64,000 nucleotides of DNA, taken from contig NZ_JADBEG010000001.1 in assembly GCF_014873755.1 (NCBI RefSeq), positions 1,180,501-1,244,500 of the forward strand. Direction: 5' to 3'. Source of the stretch: Amycolatopsis lexingtonensis. GTDB lineage: Bacteria; Actinomycetota; Actinomycetes; Mycobacteriales; Pseudonocardiaceae. Positions 1-7,942 of the stretch are shown here, piece by piece (positions within the stretch are counted from its first letter, which is position 1; each line of letters starts with the position of its first letter). Below the pieces are notes generated by a model that was not told the origin of the DNA, searched no databases, and saw only the letters and a list, made by a program, of their open reading frames with translations. The translations under genes and the position numbers were made by a program.

Positions 1-82
1 CGAGGATGGAGCCGCCCGCGCCGAGCAGGCCCAGTGCCGCGCCGATGATCAGGCCGAACACCGCTGCCAGCAGGAACGTCAT
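1..82 (-). CDS. TauE/SafE-family sulfur-anion exporter, N-terminus only
   Basis: The ATG lies at 82 on the minus strand and the gene runs off the left edge, so only about 27 residues are visible. They form a hydrophobic helix ending in a glycine-rich GLLGAGGS stretch, which is the usual first segment of TauE/SafE (sulfite/organosulfonate exporter) permeases. The start is 5 bases downstream of the stop of the CstB-like gene, so the two are almost certainly one operon. The pairing is known from persulfide detoxification (cst) operons, where a TauE protein exports sulfite or thiosulfate made by the dioxygenase-rhodanese. Identification rests on a short stretch plus context. Confidence 0.7.
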   Translation of the reverse strand, partial: MTFLLAAVFGLIIGAALGLLGAGGSIL

Positions 83-86
83 GAGT

Positions 87-1445
87 TCAGCTCACGACCA
101 GGGGGAGCCCGGCCCGCGCCGCCCGGTCGAACTCGTCGTCGACCGCGACGACCTGGTGTCCGGCCGCGGCGAGGACCGAGGCCGCGATCGAGGCCCGGTA
201 CCCGGCTTGGCAGTGCACCCACACCTCCCCGGCCGGTAGCTCGCCGAGGCGATCCAGCAGCTCGTGGATCGGGATGTGCACCGCACCGTCGATGTGGTGC
301 TGCGTCCATTCCTGGTTGCGGCGGACGTCGAGGATCGTCACCTGCCGGTGGTGGCGGACCATGGCCAGCTCCCCGAAATCCGCCCGCGGGAACCAGCCGA
401 GCGGGGCATCGCCCGTCCACGCGTCGGGGGTGCCGGTGGCCGCGGACTCGACGCGGTCGATGCCGATCCGGACCAGTTCGCGCTGTGCGTCGGCGACCTG
501 CTCGGCGGTGTCGCCCAGCAGCGACAAGGGAGTGCCCCACGGGATGAGCCAGCCCAGGTAGGTGGCGAAGCTGCCGTCGGCGCCGAAGTTCAGGGTGCCT
601 GCCACGTGGCCGGCGGCGAACGCGGTCCGCGAGCGCAGGTCGACCACCCATTCGCCCTTCTCGATGCGCGCGCGCAGCTCCACGGGGTCGGCCGTCTCCG
701 GCGGGGTCAGGTCGGGGGCGTCCGGGCCGGCGCTGTTGGCCGGGCCCATGTGCGCGTAGTAGGCCGGGTAGGCGTCCAGCCCGGCCAGCAGCTCATCGAC
801 ATAAGCCTGCTCATCCCGGGTCAGCACCGGGTTGACCTGCTTCTCCCGGCCGATCGTCGACCGGTCGGCCTCGGACTGGGTGGCCGAGCAGAAGCTGCCG
901 AAGCCGTGCGTGGGATAGATCTCGGCGTCGTCGGGCAGCACGTCGGCCAGCCGGTGTGCCGACTCGTACTGGCGCTTGACCAGCTCCCCGGTGTGAGCCG
1001 GGCCGAGCAGGTCGGGCCGTCCGGTGGAGCCGTACAGCAGCGAACCGCCGGTGAACACCGCCGGGACGCGCCCTGGCGCTTCCAGGACGTACGAGAGGTG
1101 CGTGAAGGTGTGCCCCGGGGTCGCCAGTGCGCGCACGCGCATGTGCGCCCCGACCTCGATCACGTCCCCGTCGTCGATCGGGGTGCGCTCGAAGGACACC
1201 GGATCCGCGGCGTTGACGTGGTAGGCGGCACCGGTCACGCGGGCCAGTGCGAGACCGCCGGTCACGTAGTCGTTGTGGATGTGGGTCTCGAACACGTCCG
1301 TGATCCGCAAGCCCCGTACCTGGGCCAGGTCCAGCACCCGGTCGATGTCGCGCTGCGGGTCGACCACGAACGCGGTCTCGCCGTCCTCGACGAGGTAGCT
1401 GCGGTCACCGAGAGTCGGGGTGTCGATGGCGATGATCTCGATCAT
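87..1445 (-). CDS. cstB: CstB-like persulfide dioxygenase-rhodanese fusion
   Basis: A 452-residue cytosolic protein. Residues 1-230 are a metallo-beta-lactamase fold with the motif THIHNDY, the iron-site variant of HxHxDH seen in persulfide dioxygenases of this branch. A first rhodanese-like domain (about 275-360) has no catalytic Cys. The second (about 365-450) has the loop HCQAGYR with the Cys. This order, dioxygenase, pseudo-rhodanese, rhodanese, is that of CstB, which oxidises low-molecular-weight persulfides and yields thiosulfate. The start is ATG 1445, preceded by AAGGAGAG. A longer reading frame reaches 1496 but would run through the operator. It is co-transcribed with the TauE gene. 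Regulation is probably by a CstR/CsoR repressor encoded outside the window. Confidence 0.85.
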   Translation of the reverse strand: MIEIIAIDTPTLGDRSYLVEDGETAFVVDPQRDIDRVLDLAQVRGLRITDVFETHIHNDYVTGGLALARVTGAAYHVNAADPVSFERTPIDDGDVIEVGAHMRVRALATPGHTFTHLSYVLEAPGRVPAVFTGGSLLYGSTGRPDLLGPAHTGELVKRQYESAHRLADVLPDDAEIYPTHGFGSFCSATQSEADRSTIGREKQVNPVLTRDEQAYVDELLAGLDAYPAYYAHMGPANSAGPDAPDLTPPETADPVELRARIEKGEWVVDLRSRTAFAAGHVAGTLNFGADGSFATYLGWLIPWGTPLSLLGDTAEQVADAQRELVRIGIDRVESAATGTPDAWTGDAPLGWFPRADFGELAMVRHHRQVTILDVRRNQEWTQHHIDGAVHIPIHELLDRLGELPAGEVWVHCQAGYRASIAASVLAAAGHQVVAVDDEFDRAARAGLPLVVS

Positions 1446-1460
1446 GAGTCCTCTCTCCTT

Positions 1461-1476
1461 ATACCCCCAGGGGTAT
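1461..1476. promoter_or_regulatory. CstR/CsoR-type operator, proximal
   Basis: Perfect inverted repeat ATACCCC-CA-GGGGTAT directly upstream of the ribosome site of the persulfide dioxygenase gene. A short A/T-flanked C4-5/G4-5 palindrome is the classic site for persulfide- or copper-sensing CsoR-family repressors, and CstR sites upstream of rhodanese genes look like this one. The placement within 20 bases of the start is consistent with steric repression. Confidence 0.7.
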
Positions 1477-1514
1477 CTGGATCCAGAGTAGCGCACCCGC
1501 CGCCGCCGTGCCGG

Positions 1515-1532
1515 GTACCCCCGGGGGCATAC
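1515..1532. promoter_or_regulatory. CstR/CsoR-type operator, distal
   Basis: Second palindrome, GTACCCCCGGGGGCATAC, with its centre 54 bp upstream of the proximal one (about five helical turns). Two phased sites suggest that two repressor tetramers cover the promoter of the sulfur-detoxification operon. The core C5G5 is perfect and the flanks are imperfect. Confidence 0.6.
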
Positions 1533-1552
1533 GTCGACACGTGTTGACCTGG

Positions 1553-1581
1553 GTCACTCCGGCAGTGTCCTGCCGAGTGAC
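1553..1581. terminator. Hairpin, possible terminator
   Basis: GTCACTCCGGCAG pairs with CTGCCGAGTGAC across a TGTC loop with one bulged base, giving a 12-bp stem. No T tract follows. It lies downstream of the minus-strand stress-protein pseudogene and upstream of the sulfur operon, so it may insulate the two. Confidence 0.35.
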
Positions 1582-1660
1582 CCGGGTGGTCAGAGGCCTT
1601 GGTCCCACGGGTAGGTCGCCAATGTCCTGAGTTGCGCTGCGCCCGAAAAGTGCGGCGATC

Positions 1661-1960
1661 TCACGCGCACCGGGCTTTTCCGTGTGCGACGACGACCGGG
1701 CATTGCCTGTGGATGGCGGTGGCCACCGCGATCGACCCGGCCACCGGCCCGGTGAATCCGCCCTGCCCGCGCGACAACGAGCACGATCAGCTCCGCCGAG
1801 GTCGACCGCCCGGTCAACTGCTCGGCTGCCCCAGCCGGTGGTGAGCTCGGTGCGCACCATCACGTCGGGTGCTGCGGCCTTGGCGGTGGCTGCGGCGTCC
1901 ACGAGCCAGGGCGGCCCCGGGCGATCAGTGCGTCCTGGCAGGAGCGCTGCACCGCCCACG
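1661..1960 (-). pseudogene. Universal stress protein remnant
   Basis: Translations of successive minus-strand frames line up with the intact USP gene at 4520-5416. From about 1908 to 1812 one frame gives WLVDAAATAKAAAPDVMVRTE, matching the helix before the nucleotide loop of the intact copy. From about 1811 a second frame gives SAELIVLV. Near 1770 a third frame gives SRGQGGFTGPVAGSIAVATA and then CPVVVAHG before a TGA at 1661. That is the G-x2-G-x9-G(S/T) ATP loop and last strand of a USP domain. At least two frameshifts break it. The 5' end could not be located. Nothing else is recognisable between 1582 and 2008. Confidence 0.8.
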
Positions 1961-2008
1961 TCGACGAACGTGACCCGTCGACACCGGCCGGCTTCCGCGT
2001 TCACCGCG

Positions 2009-4507
2009 TCACGTTCTTCCTTCGGGCCGGACGGGGGTTCCGAGAACATCACCTGACGGGGAATCCCGAGCATCGGTGAGCTGTACCGGCAGGCGGGCAC
2101 CGCTGTGCAGGGTGTGGGTTTCGTCGTTGACGGCGATCGTGATCGGCGCGGCGGCACCGGCGCGAGCGTGGATGTCGACGTGGTCGTGGGTGAGTTCGAC
2201 GTGGAGCCAGTGGCCGCGGTAGCGCAGGTCGAAGTCGAGCCGGGTGAGGGCGTCGGGGAGGCGGGGGTGCAGGCGGAGGGTGTTGCCGCGGGTTTCCAGG
2301 CCGGTGTAGCAGCGTTGCAGGACGTCGGCGGTGGCGGCCATGGCGCCGAGGTGGATGCCTTCGCGGGTAGTGCCGCCTTGGGTGTCGGCGAGGTCTGCGT
2401 CGAGCGCTTCGCGCAGGAGCCGCCAGGAGGCTGGGCGGTCGCCGCGGGAGAGGATCCAGGCGTGGACGATGCGGCTGAGGGTGGAGCCGTGGGTGGTGCG
2501 GGCGAGGTAGTGGGCGATGGTGGCCGGGATGGTGGCGGGGTCGAAGCCGTGGCCGAGGCGGTGCAGGGTTTCGGTGAGTTCTTCGGCGCTGAGCAGGTAG
2601 AACAGCATGAGGACGTCGGCCTGTTTGGACACTTGGTAGCGGTTGGTGGTGTCGTTTTCCGCTTCCAGGATGAGGTCGAGGCGGCCGATGTTGCCGTAGC
2701 GGGCGCGATAGGCGGCCCAGTCCAGCTCGTCGAGGTCGCCGTAGCCGTCGAACTGGGCGAGCAGCCCGTTCGGCAGGAACGGCACGTGCAGCCGGCGGCT
2801 GAGCCGGTCCCAGTGCCGCAGTTCGGTGGCGGTGACGCCGAGGCGTTGCCACAGGTCCTCGGTGTGGTGCCCGCCCAGTACTTCGTGGGCGTCGATGACC
2901 CGGGCCAGGACCCAGGAGGTCAGCACCGCGACGTAGGCGTTGTCGTCCACGCCCGCGCCGGGCCGGCCGGGGTAGCCGTCGTGGAATTCGTCGGGTCCCA
3001 TCAGGCCGCGCAGGTGGTAGCGGCCGGTCGCCGGGTCGTGTTCGGCGATCGCGGCCCAGAACCGCGCGATCTCGACCAGCAGCTCGGCTCCGTAGGCGGC
3101 CAGGAAGTCGATGTCGGCGGTGACCTGGTAGTACTGCCAGACGTTGTAGGCGACCGCCAGGTTGACGTGGTACTGCCGCCGGGAGCGGTCGGCCATCCAC
3201 CGCTGTGAGCGCGGGTTGAAGAACCAGTCGGGGGTCTCTTCGCGGCCGTCGCTGCCGCTCTGCCACGGGAACAAGGCCCCCGCACCGCCGACCTCGCGAG
3301 CCAGCCGCCGGGCCTGGGGCAGCCTGCGGTACCGGTAGAGCAGCAGCGCGCGGGTCAGTTCCGGGACGCGCAGGTTCAGCAGGGGGAAGACGAACAGCTC
3401 GTCCCAGAAGACGTGCCCGCGGTAGCCCTCGCCGTGCAGACCCCGTGCGGGCACCCCGGCGTCGAGGTCGGCGGTGTGCTGGGACAGGGTCTGCGCGAGG
3501 TGGAACAGGTGCACGTTGACCGCGCGGCGCGCATTGAGTTCTTGTCCGTCACGGGAGTCGAGGCCGGCCGACAGGTGCAGTCGCTGCCACACGTGCCGCC
3601 AGGCCTGCTCGTGCGTCGCGCGCAACGCGGAGAATCCCGGGGCGTGGGCCAGTTCGTCTCGGGCGGCGTCCACTGGTTCGGAGATCGCGTGGTCGCGGGA
3701 GGTGTAGACGGCGACGGTCTTGTCCACGGTCACCGCCGCACCGGGCTCGCCCGGCACCGTCCACACGTGACCGACGCCTCCGGAGAGGCGGATCGCCTGG
3801 CGCTGCGCGTCCTCGTGACTCACCCGCGTGTGCGCCGCGAACGCGACCCGCACCCGTGACTGGCTGGTTTCGGTGACCAGCCAGCAGGTGCTGCCGTGGT
3901 GGCCGCCGACCGGCTCGGTGAGGTGGTCCTTGGCCAGCGCGGCGAACTCGGCCACGTTGCCGTTGCGGACCCGCCCGTCGAGCAGGCTGCGGACGTGCAG
4001 CGCGCCGGACCAGTTCTGCGGGGTGAGGGTGGTGCGCAGGCACGCCAGGTGCGGGCGGTCCATCGACACCAGCCGCTCCTGCCGGACGTGGATGCGCCGT
4101 TGCCTCGGATCTTCCGCCACCAGTTCGCGCAGGAGCAGCCCGTGCCGCAGGTCCAGCGTGACGTGGTGGTGCCGCACTTGCCACGTCTCCGTCGTGAACC
4201 AGGGACCGTCGTCCGCGCGGACCGTGAGCGGCAGCCAGTTCGGCAGGTTCACCAGGCTTTCGTCACACCGCAGCCGACCGTCCATACGGGATTCGAGCCG
4301 GTTGTAGACCCCGGCCGCGTAGGTGGCCGGGTAGTGAACGCCGTCGGCCGTGGCTTCCGGCGCGGCGCCCCGGGTGGCCAGGTAGCCGTTGCCGAGGGTC
4401 AGCAACGCTTCCCGGGTGCCTTCGGTGGCGGCGTCGAGGCCGGTGTAGGTGAGCAGCCAGTCGCTGTCGGGCTCGGCGCACAGCGTGCAGCCGTCCGGGC
4501 TCGTCAT
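2009..4507 (-). CDS. Glycoside hydrolase family 65 protein (maltose/trehalose/kojibiose phosphorylase type)
   Basis: 832 residues, the usual size for GH65. The N-terminal beta-sandwich (about 1-270) has the LGNGYLATRGA motif. The (alpha/alpha)6 barrel contains GYRGHVFWDELFVFP, the active-site GPDEFHDGY with the general-acid Glu, the SKQADVLML region and HGSTLS, both of which contact phosphate in inverting disaccharide phosphorylases. A small C-terminal beta domain follows. The substrate (trehalose, maltose, kojibiose or nigerose) cannot be told from sequence. No beta-phosphoglucomutase domain is fused or adjacent. The gene starts 12 bases downstream of the USP stop, so it is the second gene of a USP-GH65 operon, which suggests a stress-linked role in storage-sugar turnover. 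The last residues overlap no known domain and may be extended. Confidence 0.85.
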   Translation of the reverse strand: MTSPDGCTLCAEPDSDWLLTYTGLDAATEGTREALLTLGNGYLATRGAAPEATADGVHYPATYAAGVYNRLESRMDGRLRCDESLVNLPNWLPLTVRADDGPWFTTETWQVRHHHVTLDLRHGLLLRELVAEDPRQRRIHVRQERLVSMDRPHLACLRTTLTPQNWSGALHVRSLLDGRVRNGNVAEFAALAKDHLTEPVGGHHGSTCWLVTETSQSRVRVAFAAHTRVSHEDAQRQAIRLSGGVGHVWTVPGEPGAAVTVDKTVAVYTSRDHAISEPVDAARDELAHAPGFSALRATHEQAWRHVWQRLHLSAGLDSRDGQELNARRAVNVHLFHLAQTLSQHTADLDAGVPARGLHGEGYRGHVFWDELFVFPLLNLRVPELTRALLLYRYRRLPQARRLAREVGGAGALFPWQSGSDGREETPDWFFNPRSQRWMADRSRRQYHVNLAVAYNVWQYYQVTADIDFLAAYGAELLVEIARFWAAIAEHDPATGRYHLRGLMGPDEFHDGYPGRPGAGVDDNAYVAVLTSWVLARVIDAHEVLGGHHTEDLWQRLGVTATELRHWDRLSRRLHVPFLPNGLLAQFDGYGDLDELDWAAYRARYGNIGRLDLILEAENDTTNRYQVSKQADVLMLFYLLSAEELTETLHRLGHGFDPATIPATIAHYLARTTHGSTLSRIVHAWILSRGDRPASWRLLREALDADLADTQGGTTREGIHLGAMAATADVLQRCYTGLETRGNTLRLHPRLPDALTRLDFDLRYRGHWLHVELTHDHVDIHARAGAAAPITIAVNDETHTLHSGARLPVQLTDARDSPSGDVLGTPVRPEGRT

Positions 4508-4519
4508 CCGCGTCCGCGT

Positions 4520-5416
4520 TCACGGCCGGACTGGGGGCACGACGGCCACGGGGCAGGGCGCGTGATGGAGGAGGGCTTGGCTGGTGGAGCCCAGCAGCAG
4601 GCCACGGAAGCCGCCGCGGCCGCGGGTGCCGACGACGACCAGTTGCGCGGTGCGTGCGTGCTCGAGCAAGGTGCGCGCCGGCCCGTCCATGGCCACGTCC
4701 GGGTGCACCGTCACGCCGGGGTAGCGAGCCCGGAGTGGGGCGAGCCGTTCGTCCAGCAGCTTCAGGTGTTCCTGGCGGATCGTCTTCCAGTTCGTCGCCA
4801 GGCTGGACTGCCAGCCGATGACGATGGCTTGGTCTGTCCAGGTGTGGACGGCTACCAGCGGGACCCCGCGGGCGTCGGCGGCCCGGAAGGCGAACGGAAT
4901 GGCCGCCTCGCCGGCGGGGGAGCCGTCGACGCCGACCACGACCGGGCCGTCCTGCCTCGGTGGCGTTTGAGGATCGGCGCCGCGGACGACGACGAGGGGG
5001 CAGTGTCCGTGGGCGGCCACCTGCACGGCGACCGACCCGGCCAGCAGGCCGGTGAACCCGCCCAGGCCCCGCGAGCCGAGCACGACGAGTTCGACGGAGG
5101 CCGATCGGCCGATCAGGTGCTCGGCGGCCCAGCCGTTGACGAGCTCGGTGCTCACCTGCGCCCGTGGCGCGACCTTCTCGGCGGCGGTGCGGGCTTCGGC
5201 GAGCCACCGCTGTCCCTCCTCCGCCACCACGGACTTGTAGCCCACGAACGCTTCCGCGTACGGCGCGGCGATCGGGACCAGGGCGCACACGTGCTCGATC
5301 ACCAGTGGCAGGTCACGTCGCACAGCCTCCTGTGCGGCCCACCGCACGGCCTCGGTGGCCGAGGCGGAGCCGTCCACGCCGACCACGATCGGCCGGGTCT
5401 CGGTCAGTTCCGTCAT
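4520..5416 (-). CDS. Universal stress protein, tandem USP domains
   Basis: 298 residues with two USP domains (about 1-145 and 150-298). Each starts with VVGVDGS, the adenine/ribose-binding strand, and carries the nucleotide loop: GSRGLGGFTGLLAGS in the first, GTRGRGGFRGLLLGS in the second. Both should bind ATP. The chosen ATG 5416 has GAGGAG nine bases upstream. The reading frame stays open for another 800 codons but that stretch is antisense to the metal ATPase. The gene heads a minus-strand operon with GH65 and is divergent from the ATPase. A DosR-like box lies 70-83 bp upstream. Tandem USPs of this type are typical of the hypoxia/dormancy regulon in related actinomycetes. Confidence 0.9.
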   Translation of the reverse strand: MTELTETRPIVVGVDGSASATEAVRWAAQEAVRRDLPLVIEHVCALVPIAAPYAEAFVGYKSVVAEEGQRWLAEARTAAEKVAPRAQVSTELVNGWAAEHLIGRSASVELVVLGSRGLGGFTGLLAGSVAVQVAAHGHCPLVVVRGADPQTPPRQDGPVVVGVDGSPAGEAAIPFAFRAADARGVPLVAVHTWTDQAIVIGWQSSLATNWKTIRQEHLKLLDERLAPLRARYPGVTVHPDVAMDGPARTLLEHARTAQLVVVGTRGRGGFRGLLLGSTSQALLHHAPCPVAVVPPVRP

Positions 5417-5485
5417 CACGTTTCTCCTCGGCCTGCTCGGACGATCGGCCGTCACCATGCTGGCTCCGGTCTGGCCCTGCCGGGA

Positions 5486-5499
5486 GAGACGAAAGACCC
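5486..5499 (-). promoter_or_regulatory. DosR/DevR-like box
   Basis: Read on the minus strand the site is GGGTCTTTCGTCTC, matching the mycobacterial DosR consensus GGGACTTTNGTCCC at 11 of 13 defined positions. It lies between the divergent USP and P1B-5 ATPase genes, both families that are often in the DosR regulon. No dosR gene is in the window, so this is a prediction by similarity. Confidence 0.4.
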
Positions 5500-5584
5500 T
5501 GCGCGGGGTGCTCAGGTGCTCTATTTCGCGATGCGGTGGCGGGGTCGGATGGACGGCAGTGGCCCGACCCGCGGGAGGACATCG

Positions 5585-7942
5585 GTGATCGAGAAAGTCG
5601 GAAACTCGCCTGCGACGTCGATGGTGCGGTCCCTGCGGAGGTGGGCCGAGCCGGCGTTGGTGGTCGTGACTGTCGGAGCGTTGCTGGCCGGTGGTATCGG
5701 CTGGCTGGCCGGTGCCGGTGGGTTCGCGGACGTGTGCTGGGTGGCCGGGACGGTGGTGGCCGTGGTGCCCGCGCTGTGGTGGGTGATCGCGGCGCTGCGG
5801 CAGAAACGAGCCGGGGTGGACCTGATCGCCGTTCTCGCGCTGGTCGGCACCCTGGTGGTGCACGAGTACCTGGCCGGGGCGTTGATCGCGGTCATGCTGG
5901 CGACCGGCCGGGCCCTCGACGCGGCGGCCGAGCGACGCGCGTCGCACGACCTGCGGGCTCTGCTGGAACATGCGCCGCGGTCGGCGCGCCGTCGGCGCGG
6001 CGACGCCGTCGAGGTGGTGCCGTTGTCCGAGGTCGCCGTCGGTGATCTGCTGGTGGTCGGCCCCGGCGAGGTCGTCCCGGCCGACGGGCTGATCGAGAGC
6101 ACCGCGGCGGTGCTGGACGAGTCGGTGCTCACCGGCGAACCGATGCAGGTCGAGCGCGCCGAGGGCGACCCGGTCCGCAGTGGCGTGGTGAACGCCGGGT
6201 CGGCGTTCGAGCTGCGCGCCACCGCGACCGCCGAGGACAGCACCTACGCAGGCATCGTGCGGCTCGCTCGCGAGGCCGGCGCCGAGAGCGCGCCGGTGGT
6301 GCGGCTGGCCGACCGGTACGCCGCCTGGTTCCTGCCGGTTTCCCTCGCCCTGGCCGGGCTGGCGTGGGTGTTCAGCGGGTCCCTGGTGCGCGCGGTGGCC
6401 GTGCTGGTGGTCGCTACGCCGTGTCCGTTGCTGCTGGCCGCGCCGGTCGCGATCGTCTCGGGGCTGTCGCGCTCGTCGCGGCTCGGGGTGATCATCCGCG
6501 GCGGTGGCGCGCTGGAAACCCTCGGCCGCGCTCGGACGCTGGTGATGGACAAGACCGGGACGCTGACCGCCGGACGACCGGTGGTCGTGGAAATCGCCGC
6601 GGCACCGGGCTGGGAAGCAGCCGAGGTGCTGCAGCTGGCCGCCTCGGCGGAGCAGCTGTCGCCGCACGTGCTGGCCGAGGCCATCACCGCCGAAGCCCGC
6701 GCCCGTGGCCTGTACCTGTCCCTGCCGGCCGACGTCGTCGAGGAACCCGGCCGCGGTGTCACCGCCACGGTCGACGGCCGCCGCGTCGAAGTCGGCAAAC
6801 CGGCCCAGCCACCGGCAGAACAGCCGTGGGCGACGGCGGTGCGCGGCCGGGCCGGGCTGGACGGGGCCGCGCTCGCGTGGCTGACCGTCGACGGCGAGCT
6901 CACCGGTGCCGCGCTGCTGCGCGATCCGCTGCGCCGCGACGCTCCGCGCACCCTGCGGCGGCTGCGCGCGGCCGGGCTGCGCCGGCTGGTCATGCTCACC
7001 GGCGACCGCCGCGAGCCGGCCGAGGAGATCGGCACCGTGCTCGGCCTCGACGCCGTGTGCGCGGACCAGACGCCCGCGGACAAGGTCGCCGCCGTCCGCG
7101 GCGAACGCGAACGGGACGTCACGGTGATGGTCGGTGACGGGGTCAACGACGCACCCGCGCTCGCCGCCGCCGATGTCGGCGTGGCCATGGGCGCCCGCGG
7201 CTCCACCGCATCGTCGGAGGCCGCGGACATCGTGCTGACCACCGACCGGCTGGACCGGCTCGCCGACGCGATGGACATCGCCCGCCGCGCCCGCCGCATC
7301 GCCGTCCAGAGCGCCGCGACCGGCATGGTGCTCTCGCTCGCCGCCATGGCCATCGCGGCCGTGGGCTGGCTGCCGCCGGCGGCCGGGGCGCTGCTGCAGG
7401 AAGGCATCGACGTCGCGGTCATCCTCAACGCGCTGCGGGCGTTGCGGGGCACCCCCGCCGGCGGTGTGACGCTGGCGCCGGCCACCGAACAGCTGCTGCA
7501 CCGCTTCGCCGCCGAACACGACGAGCTGCGCGGCAGCCTCCCGATGGTGCGCGACGCGGCGAACCTGCTTGCCGAGACCGGCGCGACCCCAGCCGCGTTG
7601 GCCGAACTCCAGCGCGTGCACACCTTCCTCGTCGAGCGGCTGCTGCCGCACGAGCGGGCCGAGGAGACCCAGCTCTACCCGGCGCTGGCCGCCCCGCTCG
7701 GAAGTGACGAAGCCACCGCCACGATGAGCCGCGCGCACGCCGAGATCGAACGGCTCACCCGCCGCCTGGCTCACCACCTCCGGCTCGCCGAAGCCGCCGG
7801 GCGGATCGACCCCGGGCAGGTCGACGACCTGTTGTCGGGCCTCTACGGCCTCTACACCGTGCTGAGCCTGCACTTCGTCCAAGAAGAAGAGAACTACTTC
7901 GCCCTGGCCTCGGACACCGAACCGGCAGGAGCACGATCATGA
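5585..7942 (+). CDS. P1B-5-type metal-transporting ATPase with C-terminal hemerythrin domain
   Basis: 785 residues. The start is GTG 5585 with GGAGG six bases upstream; the frame is open much further 5' but only as antisense to the USP gene. The protein has N-terminal membrane helices (about 20-110), the actuator motif LTGEP, the metal-binding helix TPCPLLL, the phosphorylation site DKTGTLT, and GDGVNDAPAL. The last 150 residues form a hemerythrin-like bundle with the ligand pattern H (EHDEL), HxxxE (PHERAEE), H (RAHAEI) and HxxxE (HFVQEEE). The TPCP motif together with a C-terminal hemerythrin defines the P1B-5 group, whose studied member (Nia of Sinorhizobium) handles nickel and iron. The di-iron domain presumably senses metal or oxygen. 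No N-terminal metal-binding domain is present. The stop overlaps the start of the next gene (ATGA). Confidence 0.9.
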   Translation: MIEKVGNSPATSMVRSLRRWAEPALVVVTVGALLAGGIGWLAGAGGFADVCWVAGTVVAVVPALWWVIAALRQKRAGVDLIAVLALVGTLVVHEYLAGALIAVMLATGRALDAAAERRASHDLRALLEHAPRSARRRRGDAVEVVPLSEVAVGDLLVVGPGEVVPADGLIESTAAVLDESVLTGEPMQVERAEGDPVRSGVVNAGSAFELRATATAEDSTYAGIVRLAREAGAESAPVVRLADRYAAWFLPVSLALAGLAWVFSGSLVRAVAVLVVATPCPLLLAAPVAIVSGLSRSSRLGVIIRGGGALETLGRARTLVMDKTGTLTAGRPVVVEIAAAPGWEAAEVLQLAASAEQLSPHVLAEAITAEARARGLYLSLPADVVEEPGRGVTATVDGRRVEVGKPAQPPAEQPWATAVRGRAGLDGAALAWLTVDGELTGAALLRDPLRRDAPRTLRRLRAAGLRRLVMLTGDRREPAEEIGTVLGLDAVCADQTPADKVAAVRGERERDVTVMVGDGVNDAPALAAADVGVAMGARGSTASSEAADIVLTTDRLDRLADAMDIARRARRIAVQSAATGMVLSLAAMAIAAVGWLPPAAGALLQEGIDVAVILNALRALRGTPAGGVTLAPATEQLLHRFAAEHDELRGSLPMVRDAANLLAETGATPAALAELQRVHTFLVERLLPHERAEETQLYPALAAPLGSDEATATMSRAHAEIERLTRRLAHHLRLAEAAGRIDPGQVDDLLSGLYGLYTVLSLHFVQEEENYFALASDTEPAGARS

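Noticed and set aside
1591-1604. GAGGCCTTGGTCCC as a DosR-like box
   Set aside because: Only about half of the consensus bases match and no start lies at a suitable distance.
2105-3208. Plus-strand frame antisense to GH65
   Set aside because: Gly/Val-rich shadow of the GH65 gene without motifs.
3896-5584. Long plus-strand open frame running into the metal ATPase gene
   Set aside because: It is antisense to the USP and GH65 genes and contains no family signal; the ATPase begins at GTG 5585 with a clear ribosome site.
5417-7882. Long minus-strand open frame extending the USP gene
   Set aside because: It is the mirror of the ATPase gene in a G+C-rich genome; the USP has a good ATG and ribosome site at 5416.
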